From: Larsenimonas suaedae
GTDB lineage: Bacteria; Pseudomonadota; Gammaproteobacteria; Pseudomonadales; Halomonadaceae
NCBI RefSeq assembly: GCF_023712105.1
Contig: NZ_JAMLJI010000002.1
Location: forward strand, 1 to 64,000
Reading direction: 5' to 3'
DNA: 64,000 nt
A program made the position numbers and the translations under genes. Of the stretch, positions 27,884 to 38,778 are shown in pieces (position 1 is the first letter of the stretch; each line of letters opens with the position of its first letter). The notes under the pieces are model-generated. The model was not told the origin of the DNA, did no database searches, and saw nothing but the letters and a program-made list of their open reading frames with translations.

Positions 27884-28312
27884 ATGGCGTTGGAACGCAC
27901 GCTTTCCATCATCAAGCCGGATGCCGTTTCCAAAAACGTGATCGGCGAAATCTACGCACGTTTTGAAAAGAACGGCCTGAGCGTCGTTGCTGCGAAAATG
28001 ATGCAGCTCAGCCAGGAGCAGGCTGAAGGCTTCTACGCTGAACACAAGGAACGCCCGTTCTTCAACGACCTGGTCAGCTTCATGACCTCTGGCCCGGTCA
28101 TGGTTCAGGCCCTCGAAGGCGACAACGCCATCGCCAAGAACCGTGAACTGATGGGTGCAACCGACCCGCAGAAAGCCGACGCTGGCACCATCCGCGCCGA
28201 CTACGCGACCTCGGTCGATGCCAACGCCGTTCACGGTTCCGACGCACCGGAATCCGCCAGCCGCGAAATCGCATTCTTCTTCGAAGACAGCGAGCTTTGC
28301 CCGCGCGGCTAA
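27884..28312 (+). CDS. ndk: Nucleoside diphosphate kinase
   Basis: Transfers the terminal phosphate between nucleoside triphosphates and diphosphates through phospho-His117 ([12 protein letters not shown]). 142 residues, family length, with [12 protein letters not shown] at the start. AAGGAG lies seven bases before the ATG at 27884; the open frame extends further upstream but those residues are unlike the family. The acidic surface is typical of halophile proteins. Confidence 0.97.
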   Translation: MALERTLSIIKPDAVSKNVIGEIYARFEKNGLSVVAAKMMQLSQEQAEGFYAEHKERPFFNDLVSFMTSGPVMVQALEGDNAIAKNRELMGATDPQKADAGTIRADYATSVDANAVHGSDAPESASREIAFFFEDSELCPRG

Positions 28313-28332
28313 GTAGCGGCACGTTACTTCCA

Positions 28333-28354
28333 GTGGCGGCACTCTTGCCGCCAC
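28333..28354 (+). terminator. Hairpin between ndk and rlmN
   Basis: GTGGCGGCA-CTCT-TGCCGCCAC, a perfect 9-bp stem, followed only by a weak T-rich stretch (GCCCTTATCT). It may end part of the ndk transcript or protect its 3' end. Confidence 0.45.
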
Positions 28355-28379
28355 GCCCTTATCTCCCGACCAACGACCG

Positions 28380-29516
28380 ATGCCCATGACGACGCCTACC
28401 CCCGATACCGCCCTTGTCAATCTGCTTGGCTTGACTCGTCGCCAGATGGAGACCTTCTTCGTCGAGCAGGGAGAAAAGAAGTTTCGCGCCACCCAGGTCA
28501 TGAAGTGGATCCATGCCGAAGGGTGTGATCGCTTCGAAGACATGACCAATCTTTCAAAGCCCCTGCGCGAAAAACTGGCGCGCGTGGCCGAAATACGTCC
28601 GCCGGGTATCGTCTATGAAGGCGAATCCAAGGACGGCACCCGCAAATGGGTGCTCGAGGTCGAGGATGGCAGCTACGTCGAAACCGTACTGATCCCCTCC
28701 GACAACGGTCAGCGCCGTACCCTGTGCGTGTCCTCACAGGTCGGCTGCTCGCTGGACTGCAGCTTCTGCTCCACCGGCAAACAGGGCTACCAGCGAAACC
28801 TCACCAGCGCCGAAATCATCGGTCAGGTGTGGGTCGCCACCAAGCGCGGCGGTGGCCTCAAGGACTCCAGACAGCGCCCGGTCACCAATGTGGTGATGAT
28901 GGGCATGGGTGAACCCCTGCTCAATTACGACAACGTCGTCAGCGCCATGCACCTGATGCTCGATGACAACGCCTACGGCCTGTCCAAGCGTCGCGTGACC
29001 CTGTCCACGTCCGGCGTGGTGCCGATGATCGACAAGCTTGGCGATGACATCGAAGTCAGTCTCGCGATCTCACTGCACGCGCCAAACGATGAGCTTCGAA
29101 ACACCCTCGTTCCGCTCAACCGCAAGTACAACATTCGAACCCTTCTGGACGCCTGCAAGCGCTATCTTGAAAAGTGCCCCAGCATCCACGCCATCACGAT
29201 CGAATATACCTTGATGAAGGACATCAACGATCAACAGGCGCACGCGGACGCCCTTGCAACGCTGCTTGATGAACTGCCCTGCAAGATCAACCTGATCCCT
29301 TTCAACCCGTTCCCCAACTCCGGGTATGAGAAGCCTTCGCGCAATCAGGTCATGCGCTTCCAGCAGTGGCTGTTTGAACGTGGATACAATGCACCGGTGC
29401 GCATGACCCGAGGCGATGACATCGACGCGGCCTGCGGTCAGCTTGTCGGGCGCGTCAAGGATCGTACCCGGCGTCAGGAGCGCTACATTCAGGCACTGTC
29501 CATCGATGCCGATTGA
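28380..29516 (+). CDS. rlmN: Dual-specificity 23S rRNA A2503/tRNA A37 methyltransferase RlmN
   Basis: Radical-SAM enzyme that makes 2-methyladenosine. 378 residues. The cluster motif CX3CX2C is Cys123, Cys127, Cys130 ([12 protein letters not shown]). The catalytic cysteine pair is Cys116 (TLCVSSQ) and Cys352 (DAACGQLVG), the counterparts of E. coli C118 and C355. The [10 protein letters not shown] segment binds SAM. Two ATGs (28380, 28386) are in frame and neither has a strong ribosome binding site. It heads the conserved rlmN-pilW-rodZ-ispG-hisS-yfgM-bamB row. Confidence 0.97.
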   Translation: MPMTTPTPDTALVNLLGLTRRQMETFFVEQGEKKFRATQVMKWIHAEGCDRFEDMTNLSKPLREKLARVAEIRPPGIVYEGESKDGTRKWVLEVEDGSYVETVLIPSDNGQRRTLCVSSQVGCSLDCSFCSTGKQGYQRNLTSAEIIGQVWVATKRGGGLKDSRQRPVTNVVMMGMGEPLLNYDNVVSAMHLMLDDNAYGLSKRRVTLSTSGVVPMIDKLGDDIEVSLAISLHAPNDELRNTLVPLNRKYNIRTLLDACKRYLEKCPSIHAITIEYTLMKDINDQQAHADALATLLDELPCKINLIPFNPFPNSGYEKPSRNQVMRFQQWLFERGYNAPVRMTRGDDIDAACGQLVGRVKDRTRRQERYIQALSIDAD

Positions 29517-29597
29517 TGCCTTGACTTGATGGTCAGGCAACGCTTTGATGGGCCAGGTTCTTTTTTCACAGTCGAGCGACTCTAGGGTGAGCGCACC

Positions 29598-30335
29598 ATG
29601 ACGCACCACCTACGTTGGATGCCCTCAATCATTGCAGTCGTGATCGGCGCGATGATACTTACAGGCTGCGCGCAAACTGCGACTCGACCCGCCACCGAGA
29701 CGCTCGACCAGTCGCCGGCAGGCGCCTATACGGAACTGGGCCTGGCTTACCTTCAGCGCGACGATCTTCCCCGCGCTCAGCAGGCACTCAACCGCGCGCT
29801 GCGCCTTGATGACCAGGATCCGCACGCCCTACAGGGCATGGCCCTTCTGGCCCAGCGCCAGCAGGATAACGCACTGGCTGACCGCTATTATCAGCGCGCG
29901 CTCGACCAGGCGCCCGAGTTCACCCAGGCGCGCAACAACTACGCCACGTTTCTTTTTTCTCAAAAGCGCTATGAGCCCGCCTGCCAACAGCTCGAGCGCG
30001 CCGCCGAAGACACCAACTACCCCCGTCGCGCTCAACTTTACAGTAATCTCGGCCAGTGCCGGATCGCACTCGGCGATAACACAGCCGCACTGCAAAGCCT
30101 TGAGCGTGCAAAAACCATCGATCCTCGTTATGCCCGGACGTATCTGATCGAGGCGCGTTTATACATCCAGCAAGGCGATCCTGTGCAAGCCCGCCATGCG
30201 ATACGCTATTATCAGAGACTCTCGGGTGCGGATGCCCAAAGCCAGGCGCTGTTGAATCAACTCGACAAACTGCCTGCTCGCGCTCCCGAAAACGTCGCGC
30301 CCAAGCCTGAAGATAACAAGGATACGATCGAATGA
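29598..30335 (+). CDS. pilW: Type IV pilus biogenesis lipoprotein PilW/PilF (TPR protein)
   Basis: Outer-membrane lipoprotein of 245 residues. It has a signal peptide with lipobox (MILTGC, Cys about 24), then tetratricopeptide repeats (AYTELGLAYLQRDDLPRAQQ, PHALQGMALLAQRQQDNALA and further copies). In pseudomonads it acts as the pilotin that brings PilQ to the outer membrane. It overlaps rodZ by ATGA, so translation is coupled. No other pilus gene is in the window. Confidence 0.88.
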   Translation: MTHHLRWMPSIIAVVIGAMILTGCAQTATRPATETLDQSPAGAYTELGLAYLQRDDLPRAQQALNRALRLDDQDPHALQGMALLAQRQQDNALADRYYQRALDQAPEFTQARNNYATFLFSQKRYEPACQQLERAAEDTNYPRRAQLYSNLGQCRIALGDNTAALQSLERAKTIDPRYARTYLIEARLYIQQGDPVQARHAIRYYQRLSGADAQSQALLNQLDKLPARAPENVAPKPEDNKDTIE

Positions 30336-31312
30336 CGGAACGCTACGACACTGCACCTTCTTCGCCTCAGCAGCCCGCTGGAACCCTCTTGAAGCAGGAG
30401 CGTGAGCGCCAGGGCTTGAGCCTTGATAGCGTTGCCGACCGTTTGAATCTTCGTCCGTCGCTGGTCAGTGCCTTCGAGCAGAATCAGTTTGATCAGGTGT
30501 CCGTTGGCGCCTACCGCCGCGGGTACTTGCGCGCCTATGCGCGGCTGCTTGGCATGGACGAAAAAATGATCGTCGATGCCCATGACCGTGAATTCGGCCG
30601 TGATGATCAGACCACCACGCGCATCGCACCGGTCAACACCATCAAGCCGCCCAGCAAGTGGGGCAAGATCCTGTTTCCGATCGTCACGCTGATCGTGATT
30701 GCCGCCCTGGTCGCACTAACGCTTACCTGGTGGCAAAGCCGGGACAACACCCCCGGCATGAGCGACACCGACTCGCTTGATGATACGCCGACGTCAGAAG
30801 CGATTGACACCGACGCAACCAATTCAACACCCATCGACAGCATAGAGCCCAGCGACGCGTCATCACTCGCGCCTTCAGCGCCTGAGATCGAAAACGAGCG
30901 TGTGGCCGACTCGGCCGAAGCCACCATCGACACCAACGATCGTCTTCAAGTGGCAACGCAAGACGGTCGTGACGGCGCCAGCATGGCTCAAAGCGATGTT
31001 GGAGACGGGCCGGACAGCAATGAACGCGCCGCCAGTGACGACTCAAACGCCGACAGCGCCACGCCGGCGACGCCGACACTTGCGCTCGAGTTCGCCGAGG
31101 ACTCCTGGGTTCGCATCACCGATAACACCGGCGCCACGATATTGACCGGGCTTCAGAAAGCAGGCACGTCAGCAAGCGCCGAGGGGACCCCACCGTTCAA
31201 GCTGACCATCGGTAATGCAAGCCATGTTACCCTTACGCTCAACGGCACCGATGTAAACCTTGCGTCACACACGCGAAGCAATAATGTTGCCAAATTCACT
31301 CTGAATCAGTAG
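30332..31312 (+). CDS. rodZ: Cytoskeletal protein RodZ
   Basis: Links the MreB cytoskeleton to the cell-wall elongation machinery and sets rod shape. 326 residues: an N-terminal helix-turn-helix domain (LKQERERQGLSLDSVADRLN), one membrane helix about residues 110-133 (ILFPIVTLIVIAALVALTL), a long acidic Ser/Thr/Asp-rich linker with low complexity, and a C-terminal beta domain (EFAEDSWVRITDNTGATILT) of the DUF4115 type. The acidic linker is consistent with a salt-loving host. Confidence 0.93.
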   Translation: MTERYDTAPSSPQQPAGTLLKQERERQGLSLDSVADRLNLRPSLVSAFEQNQFDQVSVGAYRRGYLRAYARLLGMDEKMIVDAHDREFGRDDQTTTRIAPVNTIKPPSKWGKILFPIVTLIVIAALVALTLTWWQSRDNTPGMSDTDSLDDTPTSEAIDTDATNSTPIDSIEPSDASSLAPSAPEIENERVADSAEATIDTNDRLQVATQDGRDGASMAQSDVGDGPDSNERAASDDSNADSATPATPTLALEFAEDSWVRITDNTGATILTGLQKAGTSASAEGTPPFKLTIGNASHVTLTLNGTDVNLASHTRSNNVAKFTLNQ

Positions 31313-31318
31313 ATAGCC

Positions 31319-32437
31319 ATGAACAGCCAATCACCGATCACCCGGCGGGTTTCACGCAAAATTTATGTCGGCTCGGTTCCGATCGGCGGCGATGCGCCGA
31401 TTACGGTTCAGAGCATGACCAACACCAACACCCTGGACGTCGATGCAACCGTCGCGCAGATCAACAAGATCGCTGACGCCGGCGGTGACATCGTTCGCGT
31501 CAGCGTTCCCGACATGGACTGTGCCGAGGCGTTCGGCGAAATCAAGAAACGCGTCAGCGTCCCACTGGTCACCGACATTCACTTCGATTACCGCATCGCG
31601 CTGAGGGTGGCCGAGCTCGGCGCCGATTGCCTGCGCATCAATCCGGGCAACATTGGACGCGAAGACCGGGTCAAGGCGGTGGTCGAATCCGCCCGCGATC
31701 ACGGCATTCCGATCCGTATCGGCGTCAATGCGGGCTCGCTCGAAAAAGACCTTCAGAAAAAATACGGTGAACCCACACCGGCGGCGCTGGTCGAATCCGC
31801 CATGCGCCATATCGATTATCTTGACCGGCTCGATTTCCATGACTTCAAGGTCTCGCTCAAGGCAAGCGATGTGTTCATGGCAGTTGAAGCCTACCGGCTG
31901 ATTGCGGACAAGATCGAACAGCCGCTGCACCTGGGCATCACCGAAGCCGGCGGACTGCGCTCGGGCACGGTCAAGTCGTCGGTCGGTCTTGGCATGCTGC
32001 TCATGGAAGGCATCGGCGATACCCTCCGCATTTCGCTGGCCGCCGACCCGGTTGAGGAAATCAAGGTCGGCTTCGACATTCTAAAGAGCCTGAAGCTTCG
32101 CTCTCGTGGCATCAATTTCATTGCCTGCCCGAGCTGCTCACGCCAGAACTTCGACGTCATCAGCACCATGAATGCGCTCGAAGAACGGCTTGAAGATGTC
32201 ATGACCCCCATCGATGTGGCGGTTATCGGTTGCGTGGTCAACGGCCCCGGCGAAGCCAAGGAGGTCGATCTGGGCCTGACCGGCGGTAGCCCAAACAACC
32301 TCGTGTACATCGATGGCAAACCGGCCAGCAAGCTTCGCAACGATCATCTGGTCGATGATCTGGAGCGTCTGATTCGTGAAAAGGCGGCCGCCAAGGAAGC
32401 CGCCCGTGACCAGCTGATCACCAGCGACGGTCGATAA
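31319..32437 (+). CDS. ispG: 4-hydroxy-3-methylbut-2-enyl diphosphate synthase (flavodoxin) IspG
   Basis: Penultimate step of the MEP isoprenoid pathway, a [4Fe-4S] enzyme. 372 residues. The N-terminal TIM-barrel part has [18 protein letters not shown]. The cluster ligands lie in ACPSCSRQ and [10 protein letters not shown] near the C-terminus. It depends on the Fe-S machinery encoded 4 kb upstream. It lies 6 bp after rodZ. A hairpin and hisS follow. Confidence 0.97.
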   Translation: MNSQSPITRRVSRKIYVGSVPIGGDAPITVQSMTNTNTLDVDATVAQINKIADAGGDIVRVSVPDMDCAEAFGEIKKRVSVPLVTDIHFDYRIALRVAELGADCLRINPGNIGREDRVKAVVESARDHGIPIRIGVNAGSLEKDLQKKYGEPTPAALVESAMRHIDYLDRLDFHDFKVSLKASDVFMAVEAYRLIADKIEQPLHLGITEAGGLRSGTVKSSVGLGMLLMEGIGDTLRISLAADPVEEIKVGFDILKSLKLRSRGINFIACPSCSRQNFDVISTMNALEERLEDVMTPIDVAVIGCVVNGPGEAKEVDLGLTGGSPNNLVYIDGKPASKLRNDHLVDDLERLIREKAAAKEAARDQLITSDGR

Positions 32438-32445
32438 TAATGCGC

Positions 32446-32468
32446 GAGCCGGCAACCATGGCCGGCTC
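32446..32468 (+). terminator. Hairpin between ispG and hisS
   Basis: GAGCCGGC-AACCATG-GCCGGCTC just before the hisS ribosome binding site, without a T-run. It may be a processing or mRNA-stability element rather than a terminator. Confidence 0.4.
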
Positions 32469-32485
32469 TGGTTCAGGAGTTGATT

Positions 32486-33772
32486 TTGAGCAAGATACAA
32501 GCCATTCGTGGCATGAACGACCTTTTGCCGGAGCAGTCACCGCTCTGGCAATATTTTGAAGGCCACATTCGCAGTTTGATGAGCCGCTATGGCTATCAGG
32601 AAATTCGAACTCCGATTCTCGAGCAGACCAACCTCTTCAAGCGCTCGATCGGCGAGGTCACCGACATCGTCGAAAAGGAAATGTACACCTTCGACGACCG
32701 CAACGGTGAAAGCCTCACGATGCGCCCTGAAGGCACGGCCTCCGTCGTGCGCGCCGCGATCGAAAGTGGTCTCCTGCACAATCAGACGCAACGGCTTTGG
32801 TACACAGGCCCGATGTTTCGCTACGAGCGCCCCCAGAAAGGCCGCTATCGTCAGTTTCATCAGGTCGGTGCCGAGATTTTCGGCCTCGACGGCCCGGACA
32901 TCGATGTCGAAGCCATCCTTCTGACCGCCCGTCTCTGGAAGCAGCTCGGCCTTACCGAGCACGTGACCCTCGAGCTCAACTCACTCGGCTCCAACGAGGC
33001 CCGTGCGGCGTATCGTGAGCGTCTGATCGAGTATTTCAGCGCGCACATGGATGTCCTTGATGAGGATGCCAAGCGACGCCTGCATACCAACCCGCTTCGC
33101 ATCCTCGACAGCAAGACGCCGGAGATGCAAAACATGATCGAGCAGGCACCTCAACTGCTGGATCACCTGGACGACGATTCCCGCACGCATTTCGAGACGC
33201 TGAAAAGTCTGCTCGATAGCGCCGGCATCCCCTACGTCGTCAACCCACGGTTGGTGCGCGGACTCGATTACTACAACCGTACCGTATTCGAGTGGACCAC
33301 CACCGCCCTCGGAAGTCAGGGCACGGTGTGCGCCGGCGGGCGCTACGATGGCCTGGTCGAACAGCTCGGCGGCAAGGCTGTGCCTGCGGTCGGGTTTGCC
33401 ATGGGCGTTGAACGTCTGGTGCTGCTGCTCGATACGCTGGGGCTGGTGCCGGGCGACCTGCACCAACAGGTCGATGTCTATCTCATGGCCTTTGGTGAAG
33501 CCGCCGAGCGCCAGGCCATGCTTTTGGGTGAATCACTTCGAGATGCTCTGCCAGGGCTTCGCCTTCAGGTGCACTGCGGGGGTGGCAGCTTCAAGAGCCA
33601 GATGAAAAAGGCCGACCGCAGCGGCGCTAACATTGCGCTCATACTGGGTGAAGACGAGCTTCGCGATCAAAAGGTCAGCCTCAAGTACATGCGCGAGTCG
33701 CTCGAACAGCAGACGCTTAACGAGTCAGAACTTGCGCAGTTGCTGGCCGAGCGCTTTCCCAACGCCCGCTGA
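32486..33772 (+). CDS. hisS: Histidyl-tRNA synthetase
   Basis: Class II aminoacyl-tRNA synthetase charging tRNA-His. 428 residues. Motif 2 lies in [21 protein letters not shown], the histidine-A motif in [15 protein letters not shown], and motif 3 in GFAMGVERL, with an anticodon-binding domain at the end. The TTG at 32486 gives [15 protein letters not shown] and has AGGAG six bases upstream. The ATG-like alternative TTG at 32480 abuts the ribosome binding site and is excluded. Use of TTG probably moderates expression. Confidence 0.96.
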   Translation: MSKIQAIRGMNDLLPEQSPLWQYFEGHIRSLMSRYGYQEIRTPILEQTNLFKRSIGEVTDIVEKEMYTFDDRNGESLTMRPEGTASVVRAAIESGLLHNQTQRLWYTGPMFRYERPQKGRYRQFHQVGAEIFGLDGPDIDVEAILLTARLWKQLGLTEHVTLELNSLGSNEARAAYRERLIEYFSAHMDVLDEDAKRRLHTNPLRILDSKTPEMQNMIEQAPQLLDHLDDDSRTHFETLKSLLDSAGIPYVVNPRLVRGLDYYNRTVFEWTTTALGSQGTVCAGGRYDGLVEQLGGKAVPAVGFAMGVERLVLLLDTLGLVPGDLHQQVDVYLMAFGEAAERQAMLLGESLRDALPGLRLQVHCGGGSFKSQMKKADRSGANIALILGEDELRDQKVSLKYMRESLEQQTLNESELAQLLAERFPNAR

Positions 33773-33797
33773 CGAACAGGTCATTTAGGAGTGCCTC

Positions 33798-34460
33798 GTG
33801 GCAGACGAATTGAGAAGTGAAGAAGACCAGGTAGACGCCATCAAGCGCTGGTGGAAATCCTCCGGCAGCTCGATCCTCGTGGGCGCCGTACTGGCTGGCA
33901 TCGCCGTGTTCGGCTGGAAATACTGGCAGGATCATCAGGAGCGCCAGGCGGCCGAGGCCTCCAGCCGCTATCAGCAGCTGATCCAGCTGGTCAGCCAGAA
34001 CCAGACGATCGATGATCAAACGCGCCCCAAGGTCAATGAGCTGATCGACACCATCGAGCAAAAGGACGGTGATACGCTCTACGCCAACTTGGCCACGCTC
34101 ATTCAGGCGCGTCTTGCCGTACAGGACGGGTCGATGGACAGCGCACGCAATATCCTGTCGGGATTGATCGAGCGTAATCAGGACGCCTACATCGAGCGTG
34201 TCGCGCGCATCAATCTGGCTCGACTGCAGCTCGGCGAGGGCGCACCGAAAGACGCGCTGTCGACACTGTCATCACTGTCCGATGGCCCGCTTTCAGGCTA
34301 TGCCGAGGCCATTCGAGGCGATGCCCATCAGGCGCTCGGTCAAGACCAGCAGGCACTCAAGGCGTATAAAGCCGCCCAGCAACACGCCCAACAATCCGAT
34401 CTGCCGATTTTCGGCCTTCAACTCAAAATCGACGATCTCGCGCCCGAGGAGACGCCATGA
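33798..34460 (+). CDS. yfgM: SecYEG-associated chaperone-adaptor YfgM
   Basis: Inner-membrane protein with a single N-terminal membrane helix (SILVGAVLAGIAVFGWKYW) and a periplasmic TPR-like domain, 220 residues. E. coli YfgM binds SecYEG with PpiD and passes exported proteins to periplasmic chaperones. The start is GTG with AGGAG six bases upstream. Overlaps bamB by ATGA. The yfgM-bamB-der order is conserved in gammaproteobacteria. Confidence 0.9.
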   Translation: MADELRSEEDQVDAIKRWWKSSGSSILVGAVLAGIAVFGWKYWQDHQERQAAEASSRYQQLIQLVSQNQTIDDQTRPKVNELIDTIEQKDGDTLYANLATLIQARLAVQDGSMDSARNILSGLIERNQDAYIERVARINLARLQLGEGAPKDALSTLSSLSDGPLSGYAEAIRGDAHQALGQDQQALKAYKAAQQHAQQSDLPIFGLQLKIDDLAPEETP

Positions 34461-35605
34461 GCATGTTCCGCCTGATTGCCCCAGCTGCGCTGGTAGGCTT
34501 ACTGGCCGGTTGCGCCGGCAATCCGCCTGCCAATCCGCCCAAGCCACTGACCGATCTTACACCCAAGGTCTCATTCAACGAGCAATGGTCGGAAGGTGTT
34601 GGCAGCCTCGGGCGCGCCCGCTATCCGATCACGCCGGCGCTCGGGTCCGATACGCTCTACGCGGCAAGCGCCGAGGGCCACATCGAGGCCATCGATAACG
34701 AGACCGGCAAGGTCAACTGGAGCGTGGATCTCGATTACGCGCTTTCAAGCGGCTTGACCTATGACGCCGGGCGTCTGTATGTCGGCACGCAGGATGGCCA
34801 CGTGCTGGCCATCGATGGCGACAGCGGCAAGGTGGCCTGGAATCAGAACGTATCGAGTGAAGTGCTCGCGCCGCCGCAGCTCAACAGCGGCCTCGTGATC
34901 GTTCAAGGCATCGATGGATCATTGACCGCACTCGACCGTTTTACCGGCGAACAAAAGTGGCTTTATACCGCATCACAGCCCTCGCTCACGCTCAGAGGCA
35001 GCGGCACGCCCAAGACCATCGAGCCCGTCACGTTCGCAGGCTTTGCCAATGGCCGTCTGATGGCGTTCGACAATCGCAACGGCGCGCCACTCTGGGGTCG
35101 CCAGGTCGCTGTACCCAAGGGGCGTACCGAAGTTGACCAGCTGGTCGACCTGAACGGCCAGCCGGTGCTGAGCCAGGACGGTCGCCTGTTCGTGACCAGC
35201 TACAACGGCAAGCTGATGGCCCTCAACGCTCGCAATGGCCAGGTGATCTGGCAGCGGGATGAATCGAGCTACCAGACGCCGATACTGGCCGGTGACTACC
35301 TGTTCACCGTCAACGCCAAAAGCGATGTGCTGGCCATCGATGCAGGCTCCGGGCAGCTTATCTGGCAAAACGACGACCTCGAGGGCCGCAAGCTCAGCGC
35401 ACCTGCCATCTTGAGCGGACGACTCTATGTCGGTGATTTTGAAGGCTACGTACACGCCCTCGACGCGCGCAACGGCGCGCTGCTCGGACGTACCGGGCTT
35501 GGCGGCAATGGCATCAGTGTGGGTCTGCAAAGCGACGGCCAATCCCTGTTCGCCCTGACCAACGACGGCGATGTGGTGTCCTTCAAACCCAAAAAGACAC
35601 CCTGA
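34457..35605 (+). CDS. bamB: Outer membrane assembly lipoprotein BamB
   Basis: Lipoprotein component of the BAM complex that inserts beta-barrel proteins in the outer membrane. 382 residues with lipobox LLAGC (Cys about 19), then repeated beta-propeller blades with PQQ-like motifs (YAASAEGHIEAIDNETGKVN, YVGTQDGHVLAIDGDSGKV). GAGGAG lies five bases before the ATG. A strong terminator follows, separating it from der. Confidence 0.95.
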   Translation: MSMFRLIAPAALVGLLAGCAGNPPANPPKPLTDLTPKVSFNEQWSEGVGSLGRARYPITPALGSDTLYAASAEGHIEAIDNETGKVNWSVDLDYALSSGLTYDAGRLYVGTQDGHVLAIDGDSGKVAWNQNVSSEVLAPPQLNSGLVIVQGIDGSLTALDRFTGEQKWLYTASQPSLTLRGSGTPKTIEPVTFAGFANGRLMAFDNRNGAPLWGRQVAVPKGRTEVDQLVDLNGQPVLSQDGRLFVTSYNGKLMALNARNGQVIWQRDESSYQTPILAGDYLFTVNAKSDVLAIDAGSGQLIWQNDDLEGRKLSAPAILSGRLYVGDFEGYVHALDARNGALLGRTGLGGNGISVGLQSDGQSLFALTNDGDVVSFKPKKTP

Positions 35606-35615
35606 TACACGCCCT

Positions 35616-35650
35616 GACGGCCTGCGTAACGCACGCAGGCCGTCTCTTTT
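35616..35650 (+). terminator. Rho-independent terminator after bamB
   Basis: A perfect 12-bp stem GACGGCCTGCGT/ACGCAGGCCGTC with loop AACGC, then TCTTTT. Confidence 0.85.
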
Positions 35651-35752
35651 CCCCGTTCGAGCAATATGCGCTATCATAGGCGCCCTGCAATCATCCATTG
35701 CGCTTCAATCGCCCATCCGCTTCAAGCCAGTCACGCGTCACGCCGAGGCCTC

Positions 35753-37159
35753 ATGAATCCCGTTATCGCACTAGTCGGCCGCCCCAACGTCGGCAAATCC
35801 ACTCTATTCAATCGCCTGACCCGCTCTCGCGACGCGCTCGTTGCCGATTACTCAGGCCTCACCCGCGACCGTCATTACGGCAACGGCGAGCTGGGCAGCA
35901 AGCCCTTTACCGTAATCGACACCGGCGGCATCAGCGGTGACGAACAGGGCATCGACGCTGTCATGGCCGAGCAGTCTCTGCTGGCCATCGATGAAGCCGA
36001 CATCGTCTTTTTCATGGTCGATGCGCGCGCGGGATTGATGCCGGCCGACGAAGCCATCGCCAATCACCTGCGCATGAACCAGAAAAAGACCTGGCTTGTG
36101 GTCAATAAAAGCGATGGCATGCAGGAAGAAATTGCCACCTCGGACTTCTGGACGCTGGGCCTTGGCGACCCGATTGCCATTGCCGCCGAACACGGCCGTA
36201 ACGTCTCGCAACTGATCGAGCACGTGCTCGAGCCCTACCCGGAGCAGGAGGACCTGCTTCATCCGGAGCTCGACAACGATCAGGGCATTCGCATCGGTGT
36301 AGTCGGCCGACCCAACGTCGGCAAGTCAACGCTTGTCAACCGCATGCTCGGCGAAGAGCGTGTCGTGGTCTTCGACCAGGCCGGCACGACCCGGGACGCG
36401 ATCGAGATTCCCTTCGAGCGACGCGGAAAGCCCTACGTTCTGGTCGATACGGCAGGGATTCGACGCCGGAAAAATGTCACCGAAGCGGCGGAAAAGTTCT
36501 CGATCATCAAGACTCTCGACGCCATCAAGCAGTGTAACGTCGCCATCGTGGTGCTCGATGCCCGCACGGGCCTTGTCGAACAGGACCTTCACCTGCTCGA
36601 CTACGTACTCAGCACTGGCCGCGCCCTGGTACTGGCGGTTAACAAATGGGATGGGCTTGAAAGCGACGCCAAGGAGAAGATGCGCTCGGAATTGAAGCGA
36701 CGGCTCGGTTTTGCCGACTACGCCGACATGCATTTCATTTCAGCGCTGCACGGCACCGGCGTTGGCGATCTTTACCCTTCGATCACACGCGCCTTCAAGA
36801 GCGCGACCGCACGCTGGTCGACCAACCGCCTGACCACACTGCTTCAGGACGCGGTCGGCGAACACCAGCCACCGCTGGTGCGCGGTCGTCGCATCAAGCT
36901 GCGAATGGCCCACCAGGGCGGCAGTAACCCACCCATCATTGTGGTGCACGGCAATCAGGTTGATGCCCTGCCGGACGCCTATAAACGGTTCCTGATCAAT
37001 ACGTTTCGCAAGGTACTGAAGGTTCGTGGCACACCGATTCGCTTCGAGTTTCGCGCCAACGACAACCCCTACGACTCGAATCAGGGGGCAACGGATCGCG
37101 AAAAGGCCAAGGCACGCCAGCTGGCGCGCACCAAGGAAGCGCGTCGGAGCCGCCGTTAA
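35753..37159 (+). CDS. der: Ribosome-assembly GTPase Der (EngA)
   Basis: Tandem-domain GTPase needed for 50S subunit maturation, 468 residues. The first G domain has [17 protein letters not shown] and NKSD. The second has [21 protein letters not shown] and NKWD, followed by a KH-like C-terminal domain. The ATG at 35753 begins the family-like [12 protein letters not shown]; the longer frame from 35666 is not used. The final TAA overlaps the stop codon of the opposite-strand cyclase gene. Confidence 0.97.
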   Translation: MNPVIALVGRPNVGKSTLFNRLTRSRDALVADYSGLTRDRHYGNGELGSKPFTVIDTGGISGDEQGIDAVMAEQSLLAIDEADIVFFMVDARAGLMPADEAIANHLRMNQKKTWLVVNKSDGMQEEIATSDFWTLGLGDPIAIAAEHGRNVSQLIEHVLEPYPEQEDLLHPELDNDQGIRIGVVGRPNVGKSTLVNRMLGEERVVVFDQAGTTRDAIEIPFERRGKPYVLVDTAGIRRRKNVTEAAEKFSIIKTLDAIKQCNVAIVVLDARTGLVEQDLHLLDYVLSTGRALVLAVNKWDGLESDAKEKMRSELKRRLGFADYADMHFISALHGTGVGDLYPSITRAFKSATARWSTNRLTTLLQDAVGEHQPPLVRGRRIKLRMAHQGGSNPPIIVVHGNQVDALPDAYKRFLINTFRKVLKVRGTPIRFEFRANDNPYDSNQGATDREKAKARQLARTKEARRSRR

Positions 37160-38778
37160 TCCGCACTGACTGCGACACGCACCTGGTTACGCCCGCCGGT
37201 CTTGGCCTCATACATGGCCTGATCGGCGGCTTCCAGCACTTGCGCCCCATGGCTCGATGGGCCGATGGGTGCAATGCCTGCACTGAATGACACTCGAAAA
37301 CTTTCCTTTCCGGCCACGCAATCGAGCTGACTGAAGTTGAGCCGAATTTCATTGAAAATACGCTCGGCGTCCTTGAGCGAACAGTTCGGCAAGATGGCGA
37401 CAAACTCCTCCCCCCCATAGCGCCCAACCGTATCCAGCTTTCTAAGGCGCCGACGCAGCAGATTGGCCAGAAGCCGGATGACGTAATCGCCGGTGGCGTG
37501 ACCGTAGGTATCGTTGATCGACTTGAAGCGGTCAATGTCGATCATGACCACACTCGCCGGGGCGTCCATGCGCTGGGCGCGTGACACTTCGATCTCGAGC
37601 TGTTCCTTCAGGGCCGCATGTTTCATCAGCCCGGTCAGACCATCGCGCTCGAGTGCTTCGCTCAACTGCCGGGAGCGCTGTGCGCGCACCTTGATCGCAT
37701 TGACCAGTTCGCTGTCGCCGATCGGCTTGGCCAGGAAATCGTCACCGGCCTGGCGCATCGCAAGGGCCCGCCGATCCTGATCGGTTTCAGCCGACAGATA
37801 AATGATGGGCACCTTGAGCCAGTCATCATCAAGTCTTAATACCTGAGCGAGCTCCGGCCCGCTGCATCCAGGCATATTGATATCGACGATCAAAATGTCG
37901 GGCAAGTGGTCCCGTAGAGCAGCGACAATGTGCGACGGCTCGTTCACGACCCGGCTGTCGATGCCGGCACCCTCGAGCACCAGCCGAAAATGTTCGGAAA
38001 GCTCCGCATCATCGTCAACGATGACCACGCGGTACGGATCCTGAGTATGACGGCTCGCCAGACGCCGAATGCGCGCTTCCAGGCGAGGAATGTCGATGGG
38101 ATACACGAAGTACCCCTTTGCGTGGTGGCGAACGGCTTCAAGCCGGCGGTCAAAGGAATCGGTTCGATCCAGAAGAATCAGCGCCGGCGCCCCCTTGGGC
38201 TCGAACAGCGCACTGAGTTCAGGGTCAAGCGACTGATAGTCGGCGATCACCACGTCGGGACGTGCGCCACCCTGGGCCAGCGCCTTCGGGTTGGAATCAA
38301 GCGTCACCGCGTACCCAAAGCCCTCGAGCGCATCGGCGATACCGCGATGCTCCGACGACTCATTGCCGACCAGACTGATGCGTACCGGCGAGTCGAGCGC
38401 CGGAACATCGACATCGGCCGCTGAGGCCTCCCCCCCTCCTTTGATCATCTGCTCGAGTTCATTTTTGAGCACGCTCAGCCCCTGACACAACTCAAGCATG
38501 CGCGCGGCCTCAGGCGTGGCCGATGAATCAAGCCACATCTGTGTACGCTGCTCATAATCACGGCAGCGAAGCCCGATCGATGCGCACCCGAACGAGCCGG
38601 CCGAGCCCGAGATACGGTGCAACCCATCGCGCAGCGTCTTGAGGCGGACGTGGTCATAAAGAGACTCACTGAGCTCAAGCGCCGTTTGATGAAGATCGGC
38701 AAGATCGGAGTTCAGCCGGATCTGATAATTTGCCCTCAGTGCCGCGAGCTGTTCCTGAACCTCTTCAGGGGTCGACAT
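37156..38778 (-). CDS. Hpt-pseudoreceiver-receiver-diguanylate cyclase
   Basis: 540 residues in four parts: an Hpt domain (His54 in [13 protein letters not shown]); a pseudo-receiver about 130-240 with its acidic pocket and lysine lost (VGNESS; YFVYPID), keeping only Asp180; a true receiver about 248-365 (DDD, Asp299 in IVDINMPG, Lys351); and a GGDEF domain with active-site GGEEF at 455-459 and an RKLD inhibitory site five residues before it. It should make cyclic-di-GMP under phosphorelay control with product inhibition. Start 38778 has GGAGG six bases upstream. It is third in an operon after a hybrid kinase and a receiver, overlapping the latter by 14 bp. Confidence 0.9.
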   Translation of the reverse strand: MSTPEEVQEQLAALRANYQIRLNSDLADLHQTALELSESLYDHVRLKTLRDGLHRISGSAGSFGCASIGLRCRDYEQRTQMWLDSSATPEAARMLELCQGLSVLKNELEQMIKGGGEASAADVDVPALDSPVRISLVGNESSEHRGIADALEGFGYAVTLDSNPKALAQGGARPDVVIADYQSLDPELSALFEPKGAPALILLDRTDSFDRRLEAVRHHAKGYFVYPIDIPRLEARIRRLASRHTQDPYRVVIVDDDAELSEHFRLVLEGAGIDSRVVNEPSHIVAALRDHLPDILIVDINMPGCSGPELAQVLRLDDDWLKVPIIYLSAETDQDRRALAMRQAGDDFLAKPIGDSELVNAIKVRAQRSRQLSEALERDGLTGLMKHAALKEQLEIEVSRAQRMDAPASVVMIDIDRFKSINDTYGHATGDYVIRLLANLLRRRLRKLDTVGRYGGEEFVAILPNCSLKDAERIFNEIRLNFSQLDCVAGKESFRVSFSAGIAPIGPSSHGAQVLEAADQAMYEAKTGGRNQVRVAVSAD

